Both the position numbers and the translations under genes were made by a program. The notes under the pieces were generated by a model. That model worked only from the letters and a program-made list of their open reading frames with translations, had not been told where the DNA came from and ran no database searches. Shown in pieces: positions 36,525 through 45,790 of a stretch of DNA of 64,000 nt. Position 1 is the first letter of the stretch; every line of letters starts with the position of its first letter. The stretch is from Saprospiraceae bacterium (GTDB taxonomy: Bacteria > Bacteroidota > Bacteroidia > Chitinophagales > Saprospiraceae): positions 137,041 to 201,040 of the forward strand of contig JADJJU010000025.1 of assembly GCA_016706365.1 (NCBI GenBank). The letters run 5' to 3'.

Positions 36525-37799
36525 ATGACATATACTGGTAATTTATTTTCAGCAACCTTAGCTATTCCTTCCTTATTTGCAATTATAATAGGTTTGATGT
36601 TGCTGCACCGTACGCAGAAAGACTCCATTAATTATTTATCTCTCATAATGTTCAGTACCGCCTGGTGGGCTATCTGCTATGCTATAGATCTGACAGCTAA
36701 TACACAGGAAGAAATTTTAGGTTGGGTCAAACTGGAATATTTTGGGATTTCATTCATTCCACCTTTGTGGGTCTTCTTTTGCATTCAATTTACAAAGAAT
36801 GATCACAAGTGGTCAGTCGCTCAGAGATTGGGATTATTGGTTATACCCTGTTTGGTGATAGGCAGTGTATGGACAATAGAATATCATGACTGGTACTATC
36901 AAAACATGGTACTGACTCAGACAGATACTTTGTTTTTACTTAAATTTAAAGCAGGTCCATTATATATTCTGTTTACGGTTTACTTCTATCTATGTCTTAT
37001 TTATGGCCTCTTGCTTATTGCCTCAAGATATAAATATTCCAACCAAATATTTAAGTCACAAGCTACCCTTATCATTATTTCAGCCTCAGTTCCATGGATG
37101 GCTAATATCCTGTATTTGGCCGGTTTTCGACCGTTTGGTGTGATAGACATAACACCGTATGCCTTTTTAATCACGGCGATTTCAATTGGGATTGGCTTAC
37201 TCAGATTTAAACTTTTCAGCTTAATCCCACAGGCTCGTGAAAAGCTTATAGAATCAATGTCTGAAGGATTTATGGTCCTTGAAAAATCATACAGAATTGT
37301 GGATATTAATCATTCTATGCGTTTGATTTTAGGAAATACGCTACCATCCTATGTGGGAGCAAAGTTGGAAAATGCACTGGTTGGTGCTGATCAGATTTTA
37401 TCAGAAATGCCAAGAGGATTACCTTTCATGACCAAATTTAGATTGACCACGATTCATTCCACTGAATACTACCATGTGCTCGCCTCTCCTCTCAAAGATG
37501 AACAGCTTATCACGAATGGCTATATCCTATTATTTAGAAATATTACTGAGAAGCTCAAAGATGAACAAAAGCTAATGTCACAGCACGAAACACTGAAGGA
37601 TATAGCTCATCTGCAGTCGCATGAAATCCGTCGTCCGGTTGCCAATATTCTGGGGCTTATTGAAGTGTTAAAAATGTCAGGCAAAAATAGTCTGAATAAT
37701 GATCAGATAGAATATTTAAGCCTGCTGGAAATGGAAGCCAAATCACTTGATATGCTCGTGCGACAAATTGCTAAAAAAGCCGAAATAGTTGAAAATTAG
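36525..37799 (+). CDS. 7TM-PAS sensor ending in a DHp-like helix pair, without ATPase domain
   Basis: A 424-residue protein. Seven membrane helices up to about residue 235 have the pattern of the histidine-kinase N-terminal 7TM region (WVKLEYFGISFIPPLWVFF; FGVIDITPYAFLITAISIGIGLLR). A PAS domain follows (LIESMSEGFMVLEKSYRIVDIN, about 240-345). The tail has a short coiled coil and then AHLQSHEIRRPVANILGLIEVLK plus a second helix. It stops 50 residues after the His, exactly where the PAS protein at 15122 stops. No N/G boxes follow. The conserved H-box suggests a phospho-acceptor that needs a kinase in trans, or a dimerisation-only output. Confidence 0.85.
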   Translation: MTYTGNLFSATLAIPSLFAIIIGLMLLHRTQKDSINYLSLIMFSTAWWAICYAIDLTANTQEEILGWVKLEYFGISFIPPLWVFFCIQFTKNDHKWSVAQRLGLLVIPCLVIGSVWTIEYHDWYYQNMVLTQTDTLFLLKFKAGPLYILFTVYFYLCLIYGLLLIASRYKYSNQIFKSQATLIIISASVPWMANILYLAGFRPFGVIDITPYAFLITAISIGIGLLRFKLFSLIPQAREKLIESMSEGFMVLEKSYRIVDINHSMRLILGNTLPSYVGAKLENALVGADQILSEMPRGLPFMTKFRLTTIHSTEYYHVLASPLKDEQLITNGYILLFRNITEKLKDEQKLMSQHETLKDIAHLQSHEIRRPVANILGLIEVLKMSGKNSLNNDQIEYLSLLEMEAKSLDMLVRQIAKKAEIVEN

Positions 37800-37964
37800 T
37801 CCGAATTCCAGGTGAAACATGATTGCCTCAAGCCTGCTTATCCATTTAAATTTCTCTTTGTAAAAATGAATTTTTAATTTTTTCGTTCTTGCATCATCAG
37901 AGCATAAGCTGATTATCATTATCATGTTCTATTTTTATGCAGTTTATTGTAAACCATCCTTTGC

Positions 37965-39025
37965 ATGCTAAAAAAAATACTCATAATTCTCTGGTTTGGT
38001 TCTTCTTCCTTACTGGCTCAAGTAGGTGGAGAGAATGTTTATCGTTTTTTACTTTTACCCAACTCCCACGTCTGACTGCATTGGGAGGAATGAATATTAG
38101 TGCTCAGGACCCGACTGCTGCAGCTGCTATTTCTAATCCTGCTTTGTTGGATGAAACATCACATAAGGCATTATCCTTTAATCACCAGTTTTATTTTGCG
38201 GGCACTCAGCATGGTTTTTTCAACTATGCTCACCATTTGCCTAAGAATCAGATAACTCTGCATACAGGATTTCAATATATAAGGTATGGAGATTTTCTTC
38301 TGACAGATGAATTTGATCAGCAAATGGGTACTTTCAATGCTGGTGAATTTGCCTGGACACTTGGCGCTTCAAAGTCCATTTATGACAGATTGAGAGCAGG
38401 AATTAATCTGAAAGTAATTAATTCTACACTGGAAACTTACAATGCTTTTGCATTAGCAGGAGATCTGGCGCTTCAATATTTTGTTACTGAAAAGAAATTT
38501 TCTGCTGCACTTGTCATTAATAATATCGGCGGCACTCTCAAACAATATCGGGAAGGCAATAGCGAAACCATGCCATATGATGTCAGAATTGGGATTTCTA
38601 AACGCCTCGCCAAAGCTCCAATCCAATTTTCTATAACAGGACATCATCTACATCGCTGGAATCTCCTTTATGACAATCCTGAAAGTGAAGAAGATAATTT
38701 TCTGATAAATGATATGCCCGAAGAGGAAAATCGATTTGCTCAGCAAGTTGACAATTTCTTTCGCCATCTCATCTTCGGAGCCGAGTTGTTTATTGGAAAA
38801 AAAGAACAATTCAGAATAAGACTGGGTTATAATCATTTCAGAAGAAGAGAGCTCACTGTGGTTGGTTTCCGTAGTCTGTCAGGGATGAGTGGAGGACTGG
38901 GATTCAAAATCAATCGTTTCAGGATTGATTATGGTTTTGGTACTTATCACCTTGCAGGAAGTGCACATCATTTTTCGATCTCAACTAATCTCCAGGAATT
39001 CAACAGAGATATCAAATTACCTTAA
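37965..39025 (+). CDS. porQ: T9SS protein PorQ, frame interrupted by a single-base loss
   Basis: From ATG 37965 the sequence encodes MLKKILIILWFGSSSLLAQ (signal peptide) and VGGENVYRFLLLPNS, the expected N-terminus of PorQ, then derails at 38065-38067 (CCC). One more C gives LPNSPRLTALGGMNIS and continues in the frame that runs to 39025: AISNPALLDE, HTGFQYIRYGDFLLTDEFDQ, FAWTLGASKSIYDRLRAG and a barrel-like C-terminus. The restored length of about 353 residues is usual. PorQ is a barrel of the type IX secretion/attachment complex and fits the T9SS cargo seen elsewhere in the window. A start at 37937 in the second frame would lack a signal peptide. Confidence 0.82.
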
Positions 39026-39221
39026 AACCGAATTCTTAATTTCTGAATTTAAGGCTTAAAATCAATTTCATTCTTTTTTGCTGTGTAAAGCAATATCCTG
39101 TACGATGCAGAAAATGAAGCCTTTCAAGAATATTTTTTGAAATTTGAATGCTATTTAAATCTTTATTTGTTGCTGATGGTTTATATAGCGTTGTTTTTTA
39201 CCGTATCAATCTCTGTCCTTA

Positions 39222-40493
39222 ATGATCCATTGCCATAAAAGCCAAGCCCCGGTTTCTGCACCTGATAAAGAAGTGTTACAGCCTTCTATTCAGGCAATTG
39301 ATCAATTGAATTATACCATTGCGTCAGATTTGAGAAGAATCTCTGCGATTTGGGATGTTTTGCCGGGGACTATTTTTATGTCTTCAGAATATCTGACTTG
39401 TCTGCAGTCTGCTCCTGCTGCAGGAATGGAATTTAAATATGTGGTAATACATGCGGGGCAAATACCCATAGCCAAGCTGTATTTTCAAATTGTCCACTTT
39501 AATGCTGCAAGAAGCTTGGGACAGGAAGCTTCAATTGAAGCTGATAAATGTTCCTATTTTTCTCATTTGATGAAGTCTATTAAATTAACTGTCGCCAGAA
39601 ATATAGATTTCCATACCATAGTCTGTGGAAATTTGCTACTCACCGGCGAAAATGGTTGGGTATTTGCTGATCACTTGTCTCAGAAAGTAAGAGAAGATAT
39701 TATAGAAGTCGCATATGCCCAGGTACGGGATGAACTAAAGAAAACCCATAAGGACGAAATAGCAGTTTCCTTATTAAAGGAAAAATATGCTGAAGCAAAA
39801 CTTTCAGCTGGATTTATTACTACAGGAAAATGGCATGAGTTTAGAATTCAGCCTAATATGTTGCTCAATCTGGAAGTTGAATGGAGAAGTTTTGAGGACT
39901 ATTTAAATTCCATGCATTCTAAATACAGGATGAGGGCAAAAAGAGCACAAAAAAAGTTGGGCAGTATCGTCGTTGAGTCACTTTCGGAAGCTGAAATCAA
40001 AGAAAACTCTGCAGTTCTATATGAGCTATACCTTGAAACAATTGGATCAGCAGGCTTTAATATGGTGAATTTGGGTATGGATTACTTTTATGAGACAAAG
40101 AAGAATATGCCAGATTGCTTTCATGTAAAAGTCTTTCGAAAAGATTCTGAAATTGTAGGCTTCTTCAGTTATTTTATAAATAATGAAGTCCTTGTAGCTC
40201 ATATGGTTGGTTTCAACAGTTTGCTCAACAAGACTCATCAGATATACCTAAACATGCTTTATCAACTGGTGCAGGAAGGTATAGAAAGAAGTCTGGAAAG
40301 AATCAATTTGGGAAGAACTGCGATGGAAATTAAAAGCTCTGTAGGGGCCTATCCGGTCGATATGTACTGCTATATTCGTCATCGAAACAGGATTTATAAC
40401 AAGTTTGCACCAAATCTCATTGATCTTTTGAGCCCACAGGAAGACTGGTTGCAAAGACATCCTTTCAAAATCGAAGAAAGAGCGGAAATTTAG
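39222..40493 (+). CDS. GNAT-like acyltransferase (peptidogalycan/BioF2-type)
   Basis: A 423-residue cytoplasmic protein. The C-terminal half (about 225-400) has YLNSMHSKYRMRAKRAQKKLG, LYELYLETIGSAGFNM, FRKDSEIVGFFSYFINNEVLVAHMVGFN and LERINLGRTAMEIKSSVGAYP. This layout is that of the Acetyltransf_6/BioF2-like GNAT proteins that resemble FemAB transferases. The N-terminal half has a related, less conserved fold (MSSEYLTCLQSAPAAGMEFKYVVI). The acceptor is unknown. The start ATG 39222 is the first in frame; no signal peptide. Single gene. Confidence 0.65.
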   Translation: MIHCHKSQAPVSAPDKEVLQPSIQAIDQLNYTIASDLRRISAIWDVLPGTIFMSSEYLTCLQSAPAAGMEFKYVVIHAGQIPIAKLYFQIVHFNAARSLGQEASIEADKCSYFSHLMKSIKLTVARNIDFHTIVCGNLLLTGENGWVFADHLSQKVREDIIEVAYAQVRDELKKTHKDEIAVSLLKEKYAEAKLSAGFITTGKWHEFRIQPNMLLNLEVEWRSFEDYLNSMHSKYRMRAKRAQKKLGSIVVESLSEAEIKENSAVLYELYLETIGSAGFNMVNLGMDYFYETKKNMPDCFHVKVFRKDSEIVGFFSYFINNEVLVAHMVGFNSLLNKTHQIYLNMLYQLVQEGIERSLERINLGRTAMEIKSSVGAYPVDMYCYIRHRNRIYNKFAPNLIDLLSPQEDWLQRHPFKIEERAEI

Positions 40494-40570
40494 CACCCGA
40501 CGTATCCGGGAGCAAGTTTTACTCCTCATTATACTACCGAAATATTACGTTCTCTAAAGTAAGTTGGATC

Positions 40571-40611
40571 AAAAAAAATGACCCGATCATTGCCGTTGCA
40601 ACTCGGGTCAT
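40571..40611 (-). terminator. Intrinsic terminator pointing left, with no annotated gene upstream of it
   Basis: On the minus strand ATGACCCGA (40611-40603) pairs with TCGGGTCAT (40586-40578) around a 16-base loop and is followed by eight T's (40578-40571). As the only orphan terminator in the 0.9-kb gap it implies a minus-strand transcript coming from 40612-41180. It could also act on the plus strand for the GNAT gene, but there the T-run is missing. Confidence 0.7.
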
Positions 40612-40978
40612 AGACTAAGGTCTCAAAATAAGAAAACTACATCTTTATAAATCAGGCAACCCGCCTGTCATATATTTTTTTTTCGTATAATTACAACACA
40701 TATACAACGCTTAGTATATGATTGTAGTTCATTCTTTTCAAATATTATGCCAAAAATCAATAATGTGTTAATTGGCACAAATTAAGTGTGAAATAGCTTG
40801 CAGGGAGTCTGAGTGGTTATTGTTCTGTAAGATATTCTCTATACAAAGATACTCTCTGTTCATCAATAATAACAATAGATGAATGATTTTTGATAGGTGC
40901 AAGTCTCAGATATTTATTTTAATGATACGTAACAGGAATGAAGAAATAAAGATAGATTACGTATATAAAAAAGCCATT

Positions 40979-41084
40979 TTAATCCCACTCATCTACATTT
41001 TGATCAGGAGAAGAGCGTGAGAGTAAAAAACTTAGGATAGAAACTGTTACCAGGATCAAAGAATAAAGTAAAAAATTTTCCATT
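40979..41084 (-). CDS. Putative 34-35-residue single-helix membrane microprotein
   Basis: ATG 41084 on the minus strand opens a short frame beginning MENFLLYSLILVTVSILSFL, continuing LLSRSSPDQ and ending with the acidic tail NVDEWD before TAA (40981-40979). That is one hydrophobic helix of about 20 residues plus a charged C-terminus, a layout seen in microproteins that attach to membrane complexes. The frame is preceded by the A-rich leader ACTAAAACAAAGCAA, like other starts here. A perfect TATATTTG box lies about 90 bases upstream and a strong terminator about 370 bases downstream. Homology is unknown, so the coding call is tentative. Confidence 0.45.
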
Positions 41085-41171
41085 TGCTTTGTTTTAGTCA
41101 TTTTGGGACTTAATTGTACAAATGGTATGGAGGCGTAAGGCAGATATGCTGAATGATCAGCTTTGCAGGAA

Positions 41172-41179
41172 CAAATATA
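41172..41179 (-). promoter_or_regulatory. -7 promoter box TATATTTG on the minus strand
   Basis: The plus strand reads CAAATATA, i.e. an exact TAnnTTTG box facing left, 88 bases before the microprotein ATG. No TTTG is visible at the -33 distance. With the terminator at 40571 it brackets a transcript of about 600 nt. Confidence 0.45.
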
Positions 41180-41339
41180 TGTGAATTAATTATAATATAA
41201 AATTTGGGCAGATTTTTTTTTCGTTTGGAGAACTAAATTGCATTGAAAGCAATTTTAAATGAGGTAATTATTTAGACCATATATAGACAATATTGATAGA
41301 AATCATGTTTTATATATTAAATAATTAGATTACTAGGGT

Positions 41340-41347
41340 TAAATTTG
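41340..41347 (+). promoter_or_regulatory. -7 promoter box TAAATTTG upstream of the cupin gene
   Basis: An exact TAnnTTTG box lies 52 bases before the ATG at 41400. The start is preceded by an A-rich leader (AAAATAAAACAAGGAAAAG). The region 40612-41399 otherwise contains only the proposed micro-cistron. Confidence 0.5.
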
Positions 41348-41399
41348 TAGCTTGATCCCATAAGATCAGCTGGTGATTAAAAAATAAAACAAGGAAAAG

Positions 41400-42251
41400 A
41401 TGAAGTTAGTAGAAATTGAGCGCAAGGGCGGACTTACTCCGGCGAGATTTGCCGCCGAACACTTGAAGCCCATGAAGCCTGTCATCTTTACCGATCTGAT
41501 GAATCCCTGGCCGGCTAAATCCAAATGGACTGTAGATTACTTTAAGAAGGAATATGGACATTTAAGGGTTCCTATTTTTTCTGCCAATTATTCTAAGCCC
41601 GGCAAAACTTACATGGTTCCGGACAGAGAGATGGATTTTCGTGATTACCTGACTGAAATGGAAAAAGGTCCATCAGATCTGAGGATGTTCCTTTTCAATA
41701 TCTTCCGCCACGCCCCGGAATTGTGTGATGATTTTGCGACACCAACCATCATGGAAGGTTTCATCAAATCATTCCCTTTTATGTTTTTCGGGGGACAAGG
41801 GTCCAAAGTGGCTTTACACTATGACATTGATATGTCTCACGTATTTCTTAATCAGATTTTTGGCCGCAAACGTGTAGTATTATTTGCCCCTGAGCAATCA
41901 AAAAATATCTATCGTCATCCTTATACTGTTGCATCTTATATTGATGTAAATAAACCGGATTATGAAAAATTTCCTGCATTGAAAAATGCTGAAGGGTTCG
42001 AATGTATCCTTATGCCTGGTGAAACACTGTTCATGCCGAGTGGATACTGGCATTATATAGAATACACTGACTTTGGATATTCAATCAGCCTGCGCGCCAA
42101 TGAATCTATTGTTCGCAAAATTAAAGGAGTCTACAATATCGCTACACACTATGTTGTGGACAAAGGCATGAATAAAATCATGGGAGATAAATGGCGCGAT
42201 ATGAAAGCCAGCATGGCTAAAAAACGAGCTAATGAACCTGTCATAGCTTAA
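41400..42251 (+). CDS. JmjC/cupin_8-type Fe(II)/2-oxoglutarate dioxygenase-like protein
   Basis: A 283-residue protein with the cupin_8 layout. It has KPVIFTDLMNPWPAKSKW at about 28 (N-terminal JmjC signature), then LHYDIDMSHVFLNQIFGRKRVVLFAP (H-x-D metal motif near 140) and LMPGETLFMPSGYWHYIEY, whose His would be the third ligand. After that come GYSISLRAN and a basic C-terminus. Relatives hydroxylate protein side chains, tRNA or small molecules; the target is not predictable. It has its own promoter and terminator and is therefore monocistronic. Confidence 0.87.
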   Translation: MKLVEIERKGGLTPARFAAEHLKPMKPVIFTDLMNPWPAKSKWTVDYFKKEYGHLRVPIFSANYSKPGKTYMVPDREMDFRDYLTEMEKGPSDLRMFLFNIFRHAPELCDDFATPTIMEGFIKSFPFMFFGGQGSKVALHYDIDMSHVFLNQIFGRKRVVLFAPEQSKNIYRHPYTVASYIDVNKPDYEKFPALKNAEGFECILMPGETLFMPSGYWHYIEYTDFGYSISLRANESIVRKIKGVYNIATHYVVDKGMNKIMGDKWRDMKASMAKKRANEPVIA

Positions 42252-42283
42252 GTAAAGCTAAACTGCGAATTAAAATATTTTAC

Positions 42284-42313
42284 AGAGCAAGTCTTCCGGC
42301 TTGCTCTTTTTTA
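42284..42313 (+). terminator. Intrinsic terminator of the cupin gene
   Basis: AGAGCAAG (42284-42291) pairs perfectly with CTTGCTCT (42300-42307) around an 8-base loop and is followed by a T-run. It lies 33 bases after the stop. Confidence 0.88.
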
Positions 42314-42468
42314 TTGCTTAAAACTGGTTCGATTCCCGCCAGGACTACAACACAATAAAACATTAATTTCCCGCGTCTTATGCTACCCTCAACAGCGCTT
42401 TAGCGAGAAGTCTGAACTTGCTGATCAATATTTAACACATTTAAATTATATTTAATATGTTTTTTACT

Positions 42469-42476
42469 TACTTTTG
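42469..42476 (+). promoter_or_regulatory. -7 promoter box TACTTTTG of the glucosaminidase operon
   Basis: An exact TAnnTTTG box lies only 20 bases before the ATG at 42496, giving a very short leader. No TTTG is clear at -33. Confidence 0.5.
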
Positions 42477-42495
42477 CTAGTCAATATGTAATGAT

Positions 42496-43755
42496 ATGAT
42501 AAGATTGATTATTTGCACAATCCTCATTTGCGTTGTCGTCCTTGATTCCACCGCACAGTACAAGGTGTATCAGGATTATGTGGAGCTTTATAAAGAAATT
42601 GCCGTGTCAGAAATGCACCGCACAGGAATTCCTGCCAGTATAAAGCTGGCTCAGGCACTGCTGGAGTCCAATGCAGGGAGGAGTGATCTTGCGACAAAAG
42701 CCAATAACCACTTTGGAATTAAATGTGGTGGAGACTGGAACGGAGGATCATACAAAAAAGAAGATGACGATTACGACAGCGATGGCCAACTAACTAAATC
42801 CTGCTTCAGGGCCTTTTCAAGTACTGAGGAATCTTTTATAGAACATTCTGAATTCCTGAGAAATCCCTCCAAAATGAATCGATACGGATTTCTTTTCAAC
42901 CTCAAAACCACCGATTATAAAGGCTGGGCTACAGGATTGAGAAAAGCAGGGTATGCTACTGACCCCAACTATGCCAGCAGGCTTATAAAAATAGTTGAAG
43001 ATTATCAGCTTGCTAAACTGGATGTCCTTGTGTCAGGAATGGATATTCCGATTTTAGCCCAGGCAGATACCACTAAGAAATCCGGTAAAAGTAAAAAAGG
43101 AAGCAAGTCAAAAAATACTATGCCAAAAGGTATCCTTCACAACAATGAAGTAAAAATGATATTTGCCCAACATGGCGATACTCCTGAAAAAATCAGCCAG
43201 CGTACAGGATATAATGCTTCCAGAATTATCCGGTATAATGAAAAAATTAAGTCTGCCGATCAGGTTCTGGCATCAGGTGAAAGAGTTTATTTATCCAGAA
43301 AAAAATCCGGATTTCGCGGACGACTGGACTGGCATTACGTCAAAAAAGGAGAATCTATGTATTCTATAGCACAAACTTATGGGATTCGGTTATCTGCCTT
43401 ACTATCCAAAAACAGGCTACAGGAAGGAGAAGAACCGGCCATAGGTGCCAGAGTTAAGCTAAGATGGCGTATTAACAGAGACCAAAAACCTACCTTAAAG
43501 ACTGAAACACCTAATATTCTTCCGGAAAAGCCACTAATGAAAAATCCGGATCCGGATGTGTATAATACTGATGAGTTAATGGCTTCCAATCAATCTACCG
43601 ATGTCAGCAATCCGGAAAAGTACCATTATGTCCTGGATGGAGACACACTTTATAGCATATCAAGGCAATATAATCTATCTTTGGACAGATTAAAGTCTTT
43701 AAATAATTTGGATGGAGACCTTATAAGAAAAGGACAAAGGCTGAAAATACGCTAA
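42496..43755 (+). CDS. Glucosaminidase (FlgJ/Acm-type) with LysM domains
   Basis: A 419-residue protein with signal peptide (cut after DSTAQ). The glucosaminidase domain (about 25-175) shows ASIKLAQALLESNAGRSDLA with its catalytic Glu, NNHFGIKCGGDW and RAFSSTEESFIEHSEFL. A Lys/Ser-rich linker (KSGKSKKGSKSKN) follows. Then one degenerate LysM (220-270), a better one from HYVKKGESMYSIAQTYG (about 280) and a third from YHYVLDGDTLYSISRQY at the C-terminus. It should cleave peptidoglycan glycan strands in the periplasm. The barrel gene follows after 8 bases, so the pair is an operon. Confidence 0.9.
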   Translation: MIRLIICTILICVVVLDSTAQYKVYQDYVELYKEIAVSEMHRTGIPASIKLAQALLESNAGRSDLATKANNHFGIKCGGDWNGGSYKKEDDDYDSDGQLTKSCFRAFSSTEESFIEHSEFLRNPSKMNRYGFLFNLKTTDYKGWATGLRKAGYATDPNYASRLIKIVEDYQLAKLDVLVSGMDIPILAQADTTKKSGKSKKGSKSKNTMPKGILHNNEVKMIFAQHGDTPEKISQRTGYNASRIIRYNEKIKSADQVLASGERVYLSRKKSGFRGRLDWHYVKKGESMYSIAQTYGIRLSALLSKNRLQEGEEPAIGARVKLRWRINRDQKPTLKTETPNILPEKPLMKNPDPDVYNTDELMASNQSTDVSNPEKYHYVLDGDTLYSISRQYNLSLDRLKSLNNLDGDLIRKGQRLKIR

Positions 43756-43763
43756 TTATTAAA

Positions 43764-44497
43764 GTGCCATTTATGCGACAACGATACCCGGGATACTTGA
43801 TTTTTACAGCAATTTTGATCTTATTTTGCATTGGTTCAGGATATGGACAGAGCTATGGTTTTGGATTGAAAGGAGGATTGACAGGAGCCACCCAAGCCTG
43901 GGAAAATCGCAGCCGGGCAAATAGCCTTATGCTGGGCTGGCATGTTGCAGCATTCATTGAAAGTCAGGATAATACCGAGGACAAATTTTCTATTTTTTCT
44001 GAATTGGGATATCATACCCGCGGAAGTGCAGCACGTTTTGCAGGAGGGGTTGGATTTGATGGTCAGGTCCTGGATGCCAGAACCTTCAGGCTTCAATTTA
44101 ATAATATTTCTCTGGCACTCGGGGGCAAAAGAAAATACCCCGCTTTCACGGGTCATCAATGGTTCTATAGTCTTGCAGTTAGGGGGAATATACCCTCGAC
44201 TATAACCTGGAAATTTATTCGGGATTCGCAGAAGGTGTCCGCAGATTTAATTTTGGAATTTCTGTAGGGACAGGATATCAGCTCAATATATCAGAGAAAG
44301 TGGGCATTATCCTCGAATTGCAGGTACAACCCGATTTTTCAAGACAAGTATTTATTCCTACAACCCGCTGGAATAATCCTTATAATGGTCAAATTCAACA
44401 ACTTCCGGAACAAAATATCAGAAATCTCTCCGTAGAGCTTTCTGTAGGATTCAGGCTTCTAAGGGAGATCGTTTATGAAGATGATTACTATGAATGA
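43764..44497 (+). CDS. PorT-like outer-membrane barrel protein, frame interrupted by a single-base loss
   Basis: MPFMRQRYPGYLIFTAILIL starts a signal peptide ending YGQ, then barrel strands (YGFGLKGGLTG, SIFSELGYHTRGSA, FNNISLALGGKRKY). At the G5 run 44182-44186 the frame derails (LAVRGNIPS...) and stops at 44267. With one more G it reads LAVRGEYTLDYNLEIYSG, FNFGISVGTGYQLNIS and joins the frame that ends at 44497 with LSVELSVGFRLL. The restored protein has about 244 residues. It belongs to the porin-like/PorT barrel group. It follows the glucosaminidase gene by 8 bases. Confidence 0.8.
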
Positions 44498-44558
44498 CCC
44501 GCTGATCACAAGCAATTTCTAAATGATTAAAGCCTGGACCCTGTGTGGATAAGTTACT

Positions 44559-44623
44559 TAACGTATTTTTTCGTTGCATAACGTATTTTTATTTTGAATT
44601 GTCCACAAAGTAATTTAACTTCG
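44559..44623 (+). promoter_or_regulatory. Promoter of the TPR-BlaI-BlaR operon with an upstream direct repeat
   Basis: The -33 element TTTG (44593-44596) and the -7 element TAACTTCG (44616-44623, one base off TAnnTTTG) are separated by 19 bases, the usual Bacteroidota spacing. The ATG follows 19 bases later at 44643. Immediately upstream, the 12-base word TAACGTATTTTT occurs at 44559-44570 and 44579-44590, exactly 20 bases apart. Two sites on one face of the helix next to the -33 element suggest a regulator site. Confidence 0.65.
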
Positions 44624-44642
44624 TTTTATCAAACGCTTAGTT

Positions 44643-45788
44643 ATGCACCGGGGCTTGTTTATACTTTCACTCATTTTACATCAGGCTGCTGTTTTTGGAC
44701 AGTCGGATGGCTTCCGTTCTGATACATTGTTGCAATCATTGTTGCAACAGCAGAAATTTCACGAAGCGGCTCCCGTGCTGCGAAATTATGTGGACCAGGA
44801 ACCTGAAAATATCTCCCTTTGGGAGCAAATTGCAGAATTATATATAATGACCGGGCAAACTGCATCTGCCAGAGATGCCTGGGATACTATACTGCAACTG
44901 GATAGTACTCATAGAAATGCCTTGTATCAGCTTGGACTCATTCACCTTAATGCAGAAGATTATATTCAGGCTGAAGTCTGTTTTGATAAGCTGGTCAATA
45001 TAGAGCCGGAGCATTCTTTCTATCTCAAAATGCAGGCGAGGATAAAATCCTTGCGTAATAAATCTATTGAGGCATTTTCTGCTTATGCATCAGCTCACAA
45101 AATCAATCCAACTGATCTCGATGTGATCAAAGCAATTGCAGAAATTTTTCATGCTAATGAGCAATATCATGAATCGGATAGTATGATTGCAGCCGGCTTA
45201 TTATTGGATCCGGAACATTTCAAATTGCGTAAAATGCAAATCGAAGCCTGCTATAGCCTGCAATATTATGAGCATACTATGCAGTTGCTGGAAGAACTAA
45301 AGGAGACTCCGTACTTCAATAATTATTTCAGACGAATGCTCAGCATTTGCTACATCCAATATGAAAGGTTCAATGATGCCCTGGAAATTCTAAAGTCAAT
45401 TGAAGAGCCTGATCAAAACGAAGAATACACATTTTTCTATTTGTCCAAAGCGTATCTGGGATTGGGAGATAAAATCCTGGCAAGACATTGGATGCAAAAA
45501 ACAATAGAAGCTTGCAAACATCCCAATGAAGGTAAATATTGGTATATGCTGGCAAATATTCTGATAGAGGCAGAATTGTACACACTTGCTAAAGATGCTT
45601 ACCTGAAATCCCGAACGTTTCTGGATGATCCTATGCTTGTCTTTTGGGCGGCAAGAGCAGCAGATGCAGGCGAGAAATATTCAGAAGCGCTTGCTCTATA
45701 CACTCAGTTTACTTATATACATGGAGACTCGGATGCCGAATCTCTTGAATTTGCTAAAGAAAGAATTAAAAAATTAAATTCGGAATAG
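44643..45788 (+). CDS. Secreted TPR-repeat protein
   Basis: A 381-residue protein with signal peptide (LHQAAVFGQ). About eight TPR units follow; clear ones are ISLWEQIAELYIMTGQTASARDAW, ALYQLGLIHLNAEDYIQAEVCF and ALGLGDKILARHW-like YLSKAYLGLGDKILARHWM. It is probably a periplasmic scaffold; TPR proteins have no fixed function. It ends 2 bases before the BlaI-type gene, so it is the first gene of the operon and its promoter is the likely site of BlaI control. Confidence 0.82.
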   Translation: MHRGLFILSLILHQAAVFGQSDGFRSDTLLQSLLQQQKFHEAAPVLRNYVDQEPENISLWEQIAELYIMTGQTASARDAWDTILQLDSTHRNALYQLGLIHLNAEDYIQAEVCFDKLVNIEPEHSFYLKMQARIKSLRNKSIEAFSAYASAHKINPTDLDVIKAIAEIFHANEQYHESDSMIAAGLLLDPEHFKLRKMQIEACYSLQYYEHTMQLLEELKETPYFNNYFRRMLSICYIQYERFNDALEILKSIEEPDQNEEYTFFYLSKAYLGLGDKILARHWMQKTIEACKHPNEGKYWYMLANILIEAELYTLAKDAYLKSRTFLDDPMLVFWAARAADAGEKYSEALALYTQFTYIHGDSDAESLEFAKERIKKLNSE

Positions 45789-45790
45789 AT

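Noticed and set aside
40645..40671. Eight-codon minus-strand frame (MTGGLPDL) inside the micro-cistron gap
   Set aside because: Too short and unsupported; mentioned only because it precedes the terminator.
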